From positions 62,001 to 126,000 of the forward strand of contig CAVOFR010000007.1 in the NCBI GenBank assembly GCA_963695075.1: a stretch of DNA of 64,000 nt, read 5' to 3'. Position numbers and translations under genes: made by a program. Under the pieces are notes generated by a model. That model saw only the letters and a list, made by a program, of their open reading frames with translations. It searched no databases and had not been told where the DNA came from. Below, one piece after another: positions 49,594-58,985 of this stretch. This stretch comes from CAWCAL01 sp963695075 (GTDB lineage Bacteria; Actinomycetota; Acidimicrobiia; Acidimicrobiales; CAWCAL01). Numbering within the stretch: position 1 is the first letter of the stretch; each line of letters starts with the position of its first letter.

Positions 49594-51558
49594 CTAGGGC
49601 GGAAGCTCGGGCGACAGGCTCCGGCCGTCGAGCGAGAACCCCGGAGGCCGCATGGGCGTGGGGAAGGGCCCGATCCCTCGGACGAGGTCAGCAAAGCTGT
49701 CGACCGGCCCGGGGAGAGCGAGTCGAAAGCCCTGCGCTGTGTCACAGCCCATGGTGACCAACTCGGCGATCTGGGCGGTGGTCTCGACGCCCTCGGCTAT
49801 GGCGCGGAGACCCAGCGTCCGGGCGAGCCCGATCACCGCCGCGACGATCGCCGTGTCCTTGGGGTCCGCTCCCAGCCCGCTGACGAAGGACCGATCGATC
49901 TTGACCGAGTCGATCGGAAGCCACTTGAACTGGCTCAGGGACGAGTACCCCGTTCCAAAGTCGTCGATGCTCAAGGAACAACCCAGCGATTTCACCCGCT
50001 GGATCATCGCCAGCGTCCTGTCGGTGTCTGCCGTCAGCGCGCTCTCGGTGATCTCGAGGCACAGCATCTGCGGATCGATCGCGTGGAGGTCGAACAGATG
50101 CTCGAGCCGCACGACCAGATCGTCCTGCTCGAGCTGGCGGGGAGACACGTTCACCGCGACGGCGAATCCCGGGGGCGCATCCGCCGCCCACCGCGCCGCC
50201 GCACGGACCGCCTCTTCGAGCACCCACGCACCGAGTGGCACCACTAGACCGGTCTCCTCGGCGATATCGATGAAGTCAGCGGGCTCGACGAGACCCTGTA
50301 CGGGATGCGCCCAGCGGACCAGCGCCTCGGCACCGACACACCCGCCATCTCTGAGATTCACGATCGGCTGGAAGAAGAGACGGAGTTCGCGCTGGGCGAT
50401 CGCGTTGCGAAGGTCGTGCTCGGTGGCGTCACGGCCCAGCACTCGCTCTCGTAGCCGATCGTCGAAGACTGCGATCCGGCCGGGACCCGAGGCCTTGGCC
50501 TGGTACATCGCCGCGTCGGCGTCGCGCAGCAGGTCCTCCGGACGGCTGTCTCCCTGTCCGATGGCGATGCCGATACTCGCGCCGATGACCATCTCCGTGC
50601 CCACGACCACGAAGGGCTGCGCAACCGCCTCGCCCAGACGGCCGGCGCTCTTGCGCGCCCACGCCTCAGCCTGTGCGGGGGGCAGGTCCTCGCACAGCAC
50701 CGAGAACTCGTCACCACCGAAGCGTGCCACGGTGTCGCCGGATCTGACCGCCATCTCCAGGCGCTGCGCCACCTCCACGAGGAGCGCGTCCCCGGCATCG
50801 TGACCTCGGCTGTCGTTCACGTTCTTGAACCGGTCGAGGTCCAGGAACAGAATGCCGACGCAGAGGCCGCTCCGCTGGTTCCGGGCCAGAGCATGCTCGA
50901 GCCGATCACGGAAGAGCAACCGGTTCGGTAGACCGGTCAGGGCATCGTGCAGCGTGAGGTGGGTGAGGTCGCGTTCGGAGCGCTCCTTGCCGTCAGCGCT
51001 CCACTCGAGCAGCAGGATAACCAGAGCGGAGCCCAACATGGACAAGACCGCCACGCCCTGGACCTCCGGCTGCGGTACGAGTGACGGGATCCAGCCCAGG
51101 CCGATGGCCAACTGCCCGACCACGGTCGCGCCGACCATCCAGGCGATCACCGGCCGAGCAACCCGCGAGCCGTCGACCCTGATGTTCTCGGCCGCAGCGA
51201 ACACGTACCCGAATGCGAACACCGGTCCCCACCCGGTGGCATACACCGCAAGAGCAATGCCGCTGACCATGACGCCGATCCGCACCACCATCTGCCGGTG
51301 GGGACAGCCTGACGGCCAGAGCGCGTGGGCAAGATTCGAGCCCCACTGAGCCACGAAGACGCTTCCCACGAGGCACCACAGGGGGACATCGGCGACCCAG
51401 CCACGGCTTCGAGCGACCACGAATACCGGTACCAGGACGAAGGGGACGAGCTGCAAGGGCGTCAGCAGGGCCTGCCGCACCGCCGGGCGATACTCCGCAG
51501 GGTGCTGCAACCGGTCGACCGAAACACTCGAGCGCGACACACCCACCAGGTTGCCCAT
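49594..51558 (-). CDS. Membrane GGDEF-EAL protein (c-di-GMP turnover)
   Basis: A 654-residue protein with 6-7 N-terminal membrane helices (residues ~30-190, no recognised sensor), then a GGDEF domain (~205-365) with an intact RFGGDEFSVL active site and an EAL domain (~385-635). The EAL domain has AEALVRW, the catalytic Asn in VNVSPRQL, Glu in EITESAL, DDFGTGYSSL, Lys in VKIDRSFV and Glu in AEGVETTAQ. All key residues are present, so both synthesis and hydrolysis of cyclic di-GMP are possible. No inhibitory RxxD is obvious. Confidence 0.95.
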   Translation of the reverse strand: MGNLVGVSRSSVSVDRLQHPAEYRPAVRQALLTPLQLVPFVLVPVFVVARSRGWVADVPLWCLVGSVFVAQWGSNLAHALWPSGCPHRQMVVRIGVMVSGIALAVYATGWGPVFAFGYVFAAAENIRVDGSRVARPVIAWMVGATVVGQLAIGLGWIPSLVPQPEVQGVAVLSMLGSALVILLLEWSADGKERSERDLTHLTLHDALTGLPNRLLFRDRLEHALARNQRSGLCVGILFLDLDRFKNVNDSRGHDAGDALLVEVAQRLEMAVRSGDTVARFGGDEFSVLCEDLPPAQAEAWARKSAGRLGEAVAQPFVVVGTEMVIGASIGIAIGQGDSRPEDLLRDADAAMYQAKASGPGRIAVFDDRLRERVLGRDATEHDLRNAIAQRELRLFFQPIVNLRDGGCVGAEALVRWAHPVQGLVEPADFIDIAEETGLVVPLGAWVLEEAVRAAARWAADAPPGFAVAVNVSPRQLEQDDLVVRLEHLFDLHAIDPQMLCLEITESALTADTDRTLAMIQRVKSLGCSLSIDDFGTGYSSLSQFKWLPIDSVKIDRSFVSGLGADPKDTAIVAAVIGLARTLGLRAIAEGVETTAQIAELVTMGCDTAQGFRLALPGPVDSFADLVRGIGPFPTPMRPPGFSLDGRSLSPELPP

Positions 51559-51636
51559 ACGGTTTCATCGGCCGCTCCTGGCCCCCTCATGAGCGGCTTG
51601 CTCTAGGCTCGCCGCTGGCCAACCTGGTCCAACCCC

Positions 51637-53697
51637 ATGCAACCGACCGATCTCATCCCCGATCTCGACGAGCTCGCGAGCGACCGCCTCGACGTAGCCG
51701 ACCTGGCTCACATGCCGTCGCTCCACAACTTCCATCAGATGGCTGTGTGCGCCCCCGACCTGCTGGGCGTCCACTTCTGGACCCGCGACAGCCAGATCTT
51801 CGTCCGCGACGGGCCACGCTTCCTCGAGTACCGCTCCTACCCGCGTCTCTCGCTGAGGATCGCGGGGGAGCCGACCGAGGCGACGTCGTGTCGGTGGTTC
51901 GCGTATCAGGCCGAGCGAAACGCGACCGTCGACGGTTGCGAGATCGCCTCCGTCGTTCGCCTCGCGTTCGAGGAGTCCGGCCTCATCTACGAGATCCACT
52001 GCCGCAATTCGTCGGGCACGCGCCTACAACTCGATCTGGCCATCGAGATCGCTGGAGCGGCCGTCGGCGACGGGACGGCCGCCGTCGTATGGGAGGACCT
52101 GGCCCAGGATGTGCTCGTCACCGCCGCCACCGGGCGCCCCGACCGCTTCGAGCAGACGGGGAGGACGTCGGTCATGGGATGGCGACCCGTCCTCGAACCA
52201 GGCGAGGAGCTCGCCATCCGTCTGGTCCAGGCGGAAGGTCCCGATACCGGCGAGGTCCTCGAGCGGGCACGACGATGGGCCGACGACTTCGCCGGGGTGT
52301 GGGACCGCACCGAGGATGGCTGGCGGAAGCGCTGGCTCGACGCCTTCACCCCCGACAACGGTCACTTCTCGGGCAGTCTCCCGGTGCTGGAGACCAAGGA
52401 TGATGCCGTCCGTCGGCTGTACTACGCGTCGGTCCTGACGCTCCTCGTCCTCCATCGAACGAACCTCGCCCTCTCGGATCGGGCTTTCGTGACCAGCGGT
52501 GAGCGGGACAAGGGCGACGTGTTCTTCTGGGACACGTCCATGTTCTCCCGCCTGTTCGCTCTGCTGGAGCCCGGAGGCATGCGCGACCAGCTGACGATGT
52601 TCCTCCGGGTCGACCCGCACGGAGGTGCGGTGTTCAATCTCGACACCAGCCGCTTCCGCGGCGGCCAGTACCTCCAGGGCTATTCCCATGGCTACTGGTA
52701 CGCCGCCAACGACATGTCGCTGTTCCGATTGGCCCATGACTACGTCGCCGTCACGGGCGACCACACCTTCCTTTCCGAGACGGTCGGCGACCGGACTGTC
52801 TACGAACACATGCGGAACCTCGCCACCGCCTGGCGATCGCTGACCGCGAGCGACGACGTCCTGGCCGACTACGGCGACATCGACAACCTTCTCGAGTGCG
52901 TGCCCAGCTACGTGCACGGCGTCGCGTCGCTGAACGCAGCGAATGTCTGGATGATGCGGGCGATCGCCGGGTGGATGGACCACTTAGATGAACCCGAAGA
53001 GGCTGAGGGGTGGCGCGCCGACGCCCAGTCGCTGGCCTCGCGGATCCTCGAGCTCTATGTCGCCGGCGAGGGTATCTGGGCCGCGGAACAGCCCGACGGC
53101 TCCCGACAGCCTGTCCGGCACTGCTACGACTTCATCTGCACCGCCCGCTTCATGCCCGACCGGCTGGACGACCGCACCCGACGGGAGATGCTCCGGTTCG
53201 TCGAGCGCGAGCTCCTGACCGACCGGTGGATGCGCGCCATGTCCCCCACGGATCCCGCCGCCGCGGTCTCGGATCGCCCCGACCACGGTTCGTACGGTGC
53301 CTTCGACGCCTGGCCGGCGATGGTGGCCGAGGCCATGCTGATCCTCGGGTTCCGGGACGAAGGACTCGACCTGCTCCGCCGCATGGTCGCCGCTACGCGT
53401 GAGGGTCCGTTCGGTCAGGCCTATGAGCTCTTCGGGCCCGAGCGTGACACGCCCCATGCTCCGATCCGCATCGCCCAGCGCGGCGTCTGTCTCCGAGAGG
53501 GATCGGGCGGAGGTGCGTTCGCCGAGACCATCCTCTCCGGGCTGTTCGGGTTCTCTCCCGACCTGGCGGGGACCGTGCCCCTCCAACCCGATCTCAGCCC
53601 GAGCGGCTTCCGGGGCACGCTCCACCATGTTCGTTTCAACGGCAGCCTGAACCGGATCAACCGCTCGCCAGCGGGTCTGACCATGGAGCTCGAATGA
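51637..53697 (+). CDS. Alpha/alpha-barrel glycoside hydrolase, amylo-alpha-1,6-glucosidase-like
   Basis: A 686-residue protein with an N-terminal beta-sandwich domain (~1-240) and an (alpha/alpha)6 barrel (~260-640), the architecture of glycogen-debranching and GH63/GH37-like enzymes. The barrel entry KGDVFFWDTSMFSRLFALL carries the W-D motif containing the usual catalytic acid, and RPDHGSYGAFDAWPAMVAEA is another conserved patch. No signal peptide, so intracellular sugar. First gene of a run with a ROK kinase and a mannose-6-phosphate isomerase-like protein, hinting that the released sugar is phosphorylated and isomerised. Exact GH family not assigned. Confidence 0.78.
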   Translation: MQPTDLIPDLDELASDRLDVADLAHMPSLHNFHQMAVCAPDLLGVHFWTRDSQIFVRDGPRFLEYRSYPRLSLRIAGEPTEATSCRWFAYQAERNATVDGCEIASVVRLAFEESGLIYEIHCRNSSGTRLQLDLAIEIAGAAVGDGTAAVVWEDLAQDVLVTAATGRPDRFEQTGRTSVMGWRPVLEPGEELAIRLVQAEGPDTGEVLERARRWADDFAGVWDRTEDGWRKRWLDAFTPDNGHFSGSLPVLETKDDAVRRLYYASVLTLLVLHRTNLALSDRAFVTSGERDKGDVFFWDTSMFSRLFALLEPGGMRDQLTMFLRVDPHGGAVFNLDTSRFRGGQYLQGYSHGYWYAANDMSLFRLAHDYVAVTGDHTFLSETVGDRTVYEHMRNLATAWRSLTASDDVLADYGDIDNLLECVPSYVHGVASLNAANVWMMRAIAGWMDHLDEPEEAEGWRADAQSLASRILELYVAGEGIWAAEQPDGSRQPVRHCYDFICTARFMPDRLDDRTRREMLRFVERELLTDRWMRAMSPTDPAAAVSDRPDHGSYGAFDAWPAMVAEAMLILGFRDEGLDLLRRMVAATREGPFGQAYELFGPERDTPHAPIRIAQRGVCLREGSGGGAFAETILSGLFGFSPDLAGTVPLQPDLSPSGFRGTLHHVRFNGSLNRINRSPAGLTMELE

Positions 53698-53731
53698 GAC
53701 GCCCCCGACGCGGGCGATCGATACTGCGTCC

Positions 53732-54697
53732 GTGAGCCCTTCACCCGACGGCCCGATTCTCACCGTGGACCTCGGCGGCCGGCGGATCAAGGCTGGAGTC
53801 GTCCAGAACGGGCGGATCACCGGTCTCCGCCTCCTCGGCGTCAGGGCGGAAGACGGGCTCGCAACCCACCTGGCCGAAATCGAGCAGGCCCTGGCCGAAG
53901 TCAGCCGGGAGGCCGGCGTGTCTCCCCGCGAGTGCTCGGGCCTCGGGATCGTGTCTCCCGGACTCGTCGATCCCGAGGCGGGACGTATCTTGTCGACCAA
54001 CCGTAAATACCCCGATGCCGTCGACTTCGACTTCACGACCTGGGGTCGCGACACCTTCGAGCTGCCGGTCCACATCGAGAACGATGCCCACGCCACGCTT
54101 CTGGGCGAGTGGCGCCATGGAGCCGCCGTGGGCGCTGGCGACGTCGTTCTCCTGGCGTTGGGCACCGGTATCGGATGCTCGGTCCTCATCGGTGGACGTC
54201 CCCTCCGGGGCCGCGGCCATCAGGCCGGCCTGCTCGGCGGCCATGTGGTCGTGCAGGTCGACGGTCGCGAGTGCACCTGTCCCGGCCGGGGTTGCGCCGA
54301 GGCCGAGGCATCCACGTGGGCGCTCCCGGCTATCGCTCGAGAGGACCCGGGGTTCGCCTCGAGCGCTCTCGCCGACGAGCAGGAGATCGACTACCGGGCC
54401 GTCTTCCGCCTCGCTGAAACCGGCGACGACCTGGCACTTCGCCTTCGCGATCGATCCTATGCGGTGTGGAATGCCCTGGCCGTCTCCCTGGTCCACACCT
54501 TCGCACCACAGCGCATCGTGCTGGGTGGAGGCGTCATGCACGGCGCCACCGATCTCCCCGGCCACATGGCCCGACACCTGGCCGGTCACGCCTGGACGAG
54601 CTACGGCGACGTCGAGGTCGTTCAGGCGCTGCATCCCGATTCGGCCGCACTGCTGGGCATCGCGGCCGCCATGCTCGAGGACCTTCACTACCTGTGA
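53732..54697 (+). CDS. ROK family sugar kinase
   Basis: A 321-residue kinase with the ATP-binding start ILTVDLGGRRIKAGVV, the sugar/ATP motif VPVHIENDAHATLLGEWRHG-like segment (END catalytic Asp), LALGTGIGCSVLIGG, and the ROK zinc motif GGHVVVQVDGRECTCPGRGC. Likely a glucokinase, N-acetylglucosamine/mannosamine or fructo/mannokinase; the adjacent isomerase favours a hexose. Lies 34 nt after the glycosidase gene; its stop overlaps the next GTG by 4 nt (GTGA). Confidence 0.92.
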   Translation: MSPSPDGPILTVDLGGRRIKAGVVQNGRITGLRLLGVRAEDGLATHLAEIEQALAEVSREAGVSPRECSGLGIVSPGLVDPEAGRILSTNRKYPDAVDFDFTTWGRDTFELPVHIENDAHATLLGEWRHGAAVGAGDVVLLALGTGIGCSVLIGGRPLRGRGHQAGLLGGHVVVQVDGRECTCPGRGCAEAEASTWALPAIAREDPGFASSALADEQEIDYRAVFRLAETGDDLALRLRDRSYAVWNALAVSLVHTFAPQRIVLGGGVMHGATDLPGHMARHLAGHAWTSYGDVEVVQALHPDSAALLGIAAAMLEDLHYL

Positions 54698-56526
54698 CGC
54701 GTCACTCGCCCGCCGAGCCACGATCCCAGCGGTTCACGACGCCGCAGATCCCGGACGCGGCACGGTACCGCCGGTTCCCCCGGATCGACGTCCCCGGCCA
54801 CGCCGGCTCCTGCTCGGTCGGCTGGCCGGCCATCGGGAGAGCGCTCCGAGACGAGCTGGCCCGCCGCGGGACGACCGGAGCCCGCCAGGTCCTGGCCATC
54901 GACACGTACCCGGGGGTCCATCCCGAAACGCTCGACCACCTCATCGGGACGCTCGACCCCGACCGCGTCCTTCGCACCGAGGAGATGTTCGCTCCTCCGG
55001 AGATCATCGCCGACCTCGTGGCGACCGATCTCACCGACGATCCCGTCTTCGGCCGACTGTCGGCCCTCACACTCGAGGACTTCATCGACCAGCACGCGGC
55101 CGAGCGATGGAACGACTCCCTCGACGCGATCACCGATGGGGTCATCGTGGTCTGGGGCGTCGGGGCGGCCCGCTTCTCCGAGCACGATCTGCTCATATAC
55201 GTCGACATGGCCCGCCGGGAGCTGGTACAGCGGTTCCGTCGTGACGAGATCGGCAATCTGGCCGCCGACAATCCGAGTGACGATTGGCCGACGCAGTACA
55301 AACGGGCATGGTTCGTCGACTGGCGCGTCGCGGACCGTCACAAGCAGCCGATCTTCGAACGGGCCGACTTCTTCCTCGACACCCACGACGCCGACGAACC
55401 CAAGCTCGCTCCGGCTGCGGCCGTCCAGGACGGACTCGCGCTCGCCGCTAGCGCTCCCTGGAGCCCGGTGCCGTACTTCGACCCCGCCCCGTGGGGCGGC
55501 CAGTGGATGAAGGAGGTCTGCGATCTCGACCGCGACGCCGTCAACTACGGATGGTGCTTCAACTGCGTGCCGGAGGAGAACAGCATCCTCCTCGACTTCG
55601 GGGACTGCGTCCTGGAGATGCCGTCACAGGACGTGGTGCTGTTCCAGTCGCTCCCCCTCCTGGGTGAGCACATCGTGGAGGTCTTCGGAGCCGAGTTTCC
55701 CATCCGGTTCGACTTCCTCGACACGATGGGAGGCGGGAACCTCTCGTTTCAGGTGCACCCGCTCACGGCGTACATCCGTGAGACGTTCGGCATGTCGTAC
55801 ACCCAGGACGAGAGCTACTACCTGGTCGATACGAGAGTCGATTCCGGTGTGTATCTCGGCCTGCGCGACTCGATCGATCCCGACGAGATGCTCGCAGCCC
55901 TCGACCGGGCGCAGCGTGGCGGCGAGCCTTTCGACGCCGACCGCTTCGCCAACCGGTGGCCCGCCCGCCGTCACGACCACTTCCTGATCCCCGCCGGGAC
56001 GGTCCACTGCTCCGGCGCCGACGCCCTGGTGTTGGAGATCAGCGCAACTCCCTATCTCTTCACGTTCAAGTTGTGGGACTGGGGCCGGATGGGTCTCGAC
56101 GGTCGGCCCAGGCCGATCCACCTCGACCACGGAGGGAAGAACATCTGTTGGGATCGGACGACCGGATGGGTGCGCGAGAACCTGGTCGACCGAATCGAAC
56201 CGGTGGCCGCCGGTGAGGGCTGGCGGGAGGAACGCACGGGGCTGCACGAGCTGGAGTTCATCGAGACCAGGCGTCACTGGTTCGACGCGACCGTTCCCCA
56301 TGACACCGACGGCACCGTCAACGTCCTCTGCCTCGTCGAAGGTCACCAGGTCGTGCTCGAGAGCCCGTCGGACCACTTCGCGCCGTTCACCCTGAACTTC
56401 GCCGAGGTCGCAGTCGTGCCGGCGAGCGTGGGACCCTACACCGTGCGTCCGTACGGACCTTCGGCTGGTTCCGCCTGCGCGACGATCAAGGCGTTCGTCC
56501 GGGAGACCCCGATCCCTCTCGCCTGA
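54694..56526 (+). CDS. Mannose-6-phosphate isomerase-like (class I) protein with kinase-like N-terminal domain
   Basis: A 610-residue two-domain protein. Residues ~260-600 form a class I mannose-6-phosphate isomerase fold: GGQWMKEVCDLDRDAVNYGW, the metal motif NLSFQVHPLTAY (QxH), DESYYLVDT and IPAGTVHCSGADALVLEIS. Residues ~30-250 resemble a uridine-kinase-type P-loop domain in layout (LAIDTYPGVHPETLDHLIGT, VIVVWGVGAARFSEHDLLIY, DMARRELVQRFRRDE), but no GxxxxGK(S/T) Walker A is visible, so it is probably not a kinase. GTG 54694 overlaps the ROK gene stop. Isomerisation of a sugar 6-phosphate from the kinase is the likely role. Confidence 0.8.
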   Translation: MTRHSPAEPRSQRFTTPQIPDAARYRRFPRIDVPGHAGSCSVGWPAIGRALRDELARRGTTGARQVLAIDTYPGVHPETLDHLIGTLDPDRVLRTEEMFAPPEIIADLVATDLTDDPVFGRLSALTLEDFIDQHAAERWNDSLDAITDGVIVVWGVGAARFSEHDLLIYVDMARRELVQRFRRDEIGNLAADNPSDDWPTQYKRAWFVDWRVADRHKQPIFERADFFLDTHDADEPKLAPAAAVQDGLALAASAPWSPVPYFDPAPWGGQWMKEVCDLDRDAVNYGWCFNCVPEENSILLDFGDCVLEMPSQDVVLFQSLPLLGEHIVEVFGAEFPIRFDFLDTMGGGNLSFQVHPLTAYIRETFGMSYTQDESYYLVDTRVDSGVYLGLRDSIDPDEMLAALDRAQRGGEPFDADRFANRWPARRHDHFLIPAGTVHCSGADALVLEISATPYLFTFKLWDWGRMGLDGRPRPIHLDHGGKNICWDRTTGWVRENLVDRIEPVAAGEGWREERTGLHELEFIETRRHWFDATVPHDTDGTVNVLCLVEGHQVVLESPSDHFAPFTLNFAEVAVVPASVGPYTVRPYGPSAGSACATIKAFVRETPIPLA

Positions 56527-56568
56527 TCCGCCGAACCAGCCCTCACCTCGAATCGGGACCGGCAGTGC

Positions 56569-57777
56569 TCACGAGTCACTCCCCGGCGGCATCGCATCGA
56601 CGACGAGGTTCATCATCTCGAACGGACTCGCCGTCTCGTAATCCAGCCGATCGATGTCGGCGCAGGCCCCGCTGACGTCGACGCGCGGCACCGACTGGGC
56701 TCTGGTGCAGTACACGTACGCGGTGGCGCAGTAGTCGTCGACCCGCTCCGCTATTCCCCAAGCGACCAGACCGGGGGCCAGGTCCTGGATCCAGCCTTCG
56801 CCGGCGGCCGGGTGGGCTTCGGCGTATGCCTCGAACTGCTCCTCCTGACCCACTGGAAAAAACGCGGCGCCGATCTGCTGGATCGTCACCCGTAGATTCG
56901 ACCGGAACATGACCGGATCGGGCACGTGCCAGCGATAGAAGCCGACGAAGTCTGCGTCGATCGGCGCCGAGCCTCCCGACCGGCCGATGACGAGCGGGGC
57001 TCCGCCGTACGGGGCGTGATGGGCGCCCATTCCCCACGCCGTGCCGACGTAGTCCTCCAGCCCGGTGCCGCAGATCGTCGGGAGGTCGGCGTCGCCGTCC
57101 AGGTACATCTTGACCTCACCCTCGCCGTACCAGCTGCCCTCGTCGAGGACACGCACGCCCACGCTGCAGCCAAGGAAACGGCCGGGCCCTTCGAGTCCCT
57201 CGACGATCACGAAATCCCGGCCCATCGTCGTCGGGTTCTCCCGCCGGAACGACACGTGGAGCAACCCGAGATCGGGCGGAAGCTCGGCCTGGAGCGTGTA
57301 GTCGATCTGGTGGTAGACCATCGCAGTCGAGTCGGCGTGATTGGTCAGCTCGACGCGGATCGAGGCCTCGAAGGGCATGGGCAGATAGCTGTTGAAGCCC
57401 CGACCCTCCTGCGCGGTGGTGAGCGCCGACGCGTATGCGACCGGTCGTCCGTGGGGCAGGCCGAAGAAGTCCAGCGCCGGTAGGGAGATGCTCGGCTCGT
57501 CGGCATCGTCGTAATAGACCTCGAGGGCCAACGCCCGCATCACGTCCGGCGGTGCAGGCACCCAGGTCATCCAGATGTGTCTGATGATGCCCGGCCCCCG
57601 CAGATCGGCGAGCACCACCGTCTCACCCGAGCGCACCCGCCTGCTCGGGGCACCCTTGCGGCCGCCATGGGCGTTTCCGCCGGCCCCCTTCGCCCCGGTC
57701 GGATTCTCGAACGTGCACGCCCGTGAGTCGAGGCCGGGATCGATGACGGCGGGGTTGGTCGATACGGGATCGGTCAT
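56569..57777 (-). CDS. DUF2961 / GH172-like glycoside hydrolase
   Basis: A 402-residue protein of the DUF2961 double jelly-roll family, now GH172, whose characterised members act on alpha-fructofuranosides and alpha-D-arabinofuranosides. Family marks are FENPTGAKGAGGNAHGGRKG, GPGIIRHIWMTWVP, ALDFFGLPHGRPVAYASAL, SYLPMPFEASIRVELTN, CGTGLEDYVGTAWGMG and DADFVGFYRWHVPDPVMF. No signal peptide. Convergent with the isomerase gene, 42 nt apart, so it may belong functionally to the carbohydrate cluster. Substrate inferred only from family. Confidence 0.85.
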   Translation of the reverse strand: MTDPVSTNPAVIDPGLDSRACTFENPTGAKGAGGNAHGGRKGAPSRRVRSGETVVLADLRGPGIIRHIWMTWVPAPPDVMRALALEVYYDDADEPSISLPALDFFGLPHGRPVAYASALTTAQEGRGFNSYLPMPFEASIRVELTNHADSTAMVYHQIDYTLQAELPPDLGLLHVSFRRENPTTMGRDFVIVEGLEGPGRFLGCSVGVRVLDEGSWYGEGEVKMYLDGDADLPTICGTGLEDYVGTAWGMGAHHAPYGGAPLVIGRSGGSAPIDADFVGFYRWHVPDPVMFRSNLRVTIQQIGAAFFPVGQEEQFEAYAEAHPAAGEGWIQDLAPGLVAWGIAERVDDYCATAYVYCTRAQSVPRVDVSGACADIDRLDYETASPFEMMNLVVDAMPPGSDS

Positions 57778-57850
57778 GACGACCGCATCGTCGCAGACGG
57801 TGACCGCCGTGTCAGCCCCATCGGGGTGAGGTGCCGGGAGACACGACCGC

Positions 57851-58855
57851 TCAGTCCTTCGTGCAGCGGTCGAGGAACCGCTCGAGGGTCGGGGTGACCA
57901 CGGCATCCGCTGGGTCTCCCACCACCTCGTTCACACCGGCGTGATCGAGACCTCGGGCGTGCAGCAGCTCCCCATCCGCTCCCGCCGCTCGCACCAGATC
58001 GACGAACGCTCCCGCCGAGGCGACCCGACCGGAGGTCCCTCGGACCACGGCGAGGAACGCTGGAAACTCCTCGCCAGCCGCCACGTGGTTCGTCGGCGAA
58101 GCGTCGTCCCACACGACGGGTTCGGTCCCGAAGGCGTTGAGGTACAGCTCCGGGTTGGCACCGCGCTCGACCCTCTCCCGCATGTCGAACGCGGCGGAGT
58201 CCAGCGCGATCACGCAGCCGAGAGCGTCCGGCGCCAGACCGAAGGCCTCGAGGTATCGCTCATCGACGGCGATCGATGCAGCGATGGTCGCTCCGGCCGA
58301 GTGACCCATCAACGACACCGCGTCGGTGTCGGCACCGATCTCGGGAGCATGGGCGTACACCCAGGCGACAGCCGCGGCAACGTCCTCGTTGTGATCCGGG
58401 TAGCGCACCCGCTCCGGATCGAGCTCGGCCGAATCGGCCGGGATGGCAACGGGCGACAGCCGGTAGTTGACACTGACGAGAACCCATCCGGCGCTCGTGA
58501 ACCAATCGACCTTGTCGTCCACCTGGTTCGCCTTGTCGCCGCGCCGCCAGCCGCCGCCGTGGACGTACACCATCACCGGAGCCGGAGGACATCCCTCCGG
58601 CCGAATCGGCTCGTACACGTCCAGGCTGAGCAGATCGGCATCGACCCCCGCCATCTCCCCGTAGACAGCGGTGCGTTGCTCAACCGAACCGGAGCCCACA
58701 CAGCGCTGCGACGGAACGAAGGTGGGCCACGTGGTCGAAGGGGTTTCACGGCCGAGCTCCTGTGCAGGTTCCGCCGAGCGGCGACCACCACACCCGCTGA
58801 GGAGGAGGGCCATCACCATGACCGCTAGTCGAAGCGCTGCGAGGCGCTGGACCAT
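57851..58855 (-). CDS. Alpha/beta-hydrolase (esterase) lipoprotein
   Basis: A 334-residue exported lipoprotein (lipobox LLLSGC, about residue 22) of the BD-FAE/HSL-like alpha/beta-hydrolase group. The oxyanion loop is VYVHGGGWRRGDKA, the nucleophile elbow SLMGHSAGATIAASI (GxSxG), and the catalytic His lies in LHARGLDHAGVNE. It is an esterase for short acyl or polyester substrates outside the membrane; none specified. ATG 58855 is used, with ATG 58876 as an alternative. Divergent from the diguanylate cyclase gene. Confidence 0.88.
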   Translation of the reverse strand: MVQRLAALRLAVMVMALLLSGCGGRRSAEPAQELGRETPSTTWPTFVPSQRCVGSGSVEQRTAVYGEMAGVDADLLSLDVYEPIRPEGCPPAPVMVYVHGGGWRRGDKANQVDDKVDWFTSAGWVLVSVNYRLSPVAIPADSAELDPERVRYPDHNEDVAAAVAWVYAHAPEIGADTDAVSLMGHSAGATIAASIAVDERYLEAFGLAPDALGCVIALDSAAFDMRERVERGANPELYLNAFGTEPVVWDDASPTNHVAAGEEFPAFLAVVRGTSGRVASAGAFVDLVRAAGADGELLHARGLDHAGVNEVVGDPADAVVTPTLERFLDRCTKD

Positions 58856-58985
58856 CGATACGCCGCCGGGACCCATGGCCGCCATCACACCAGACTTCTG
58901 TAAGGACCCGGTCAAGAAGAACACGGCGAGAACTCCACTCCGACCAACGATCTCAACTCGGACGACGAGGGGCCGACGGAGCCGC

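Noticed and set aside
40785..51558. Exact att duplication of the tRNA-Arg 3' end to bound an island
   Set aside because: I looked for the T-arm and acceptor sequence further right and saw no copy; the island's right border is therefore unknown.
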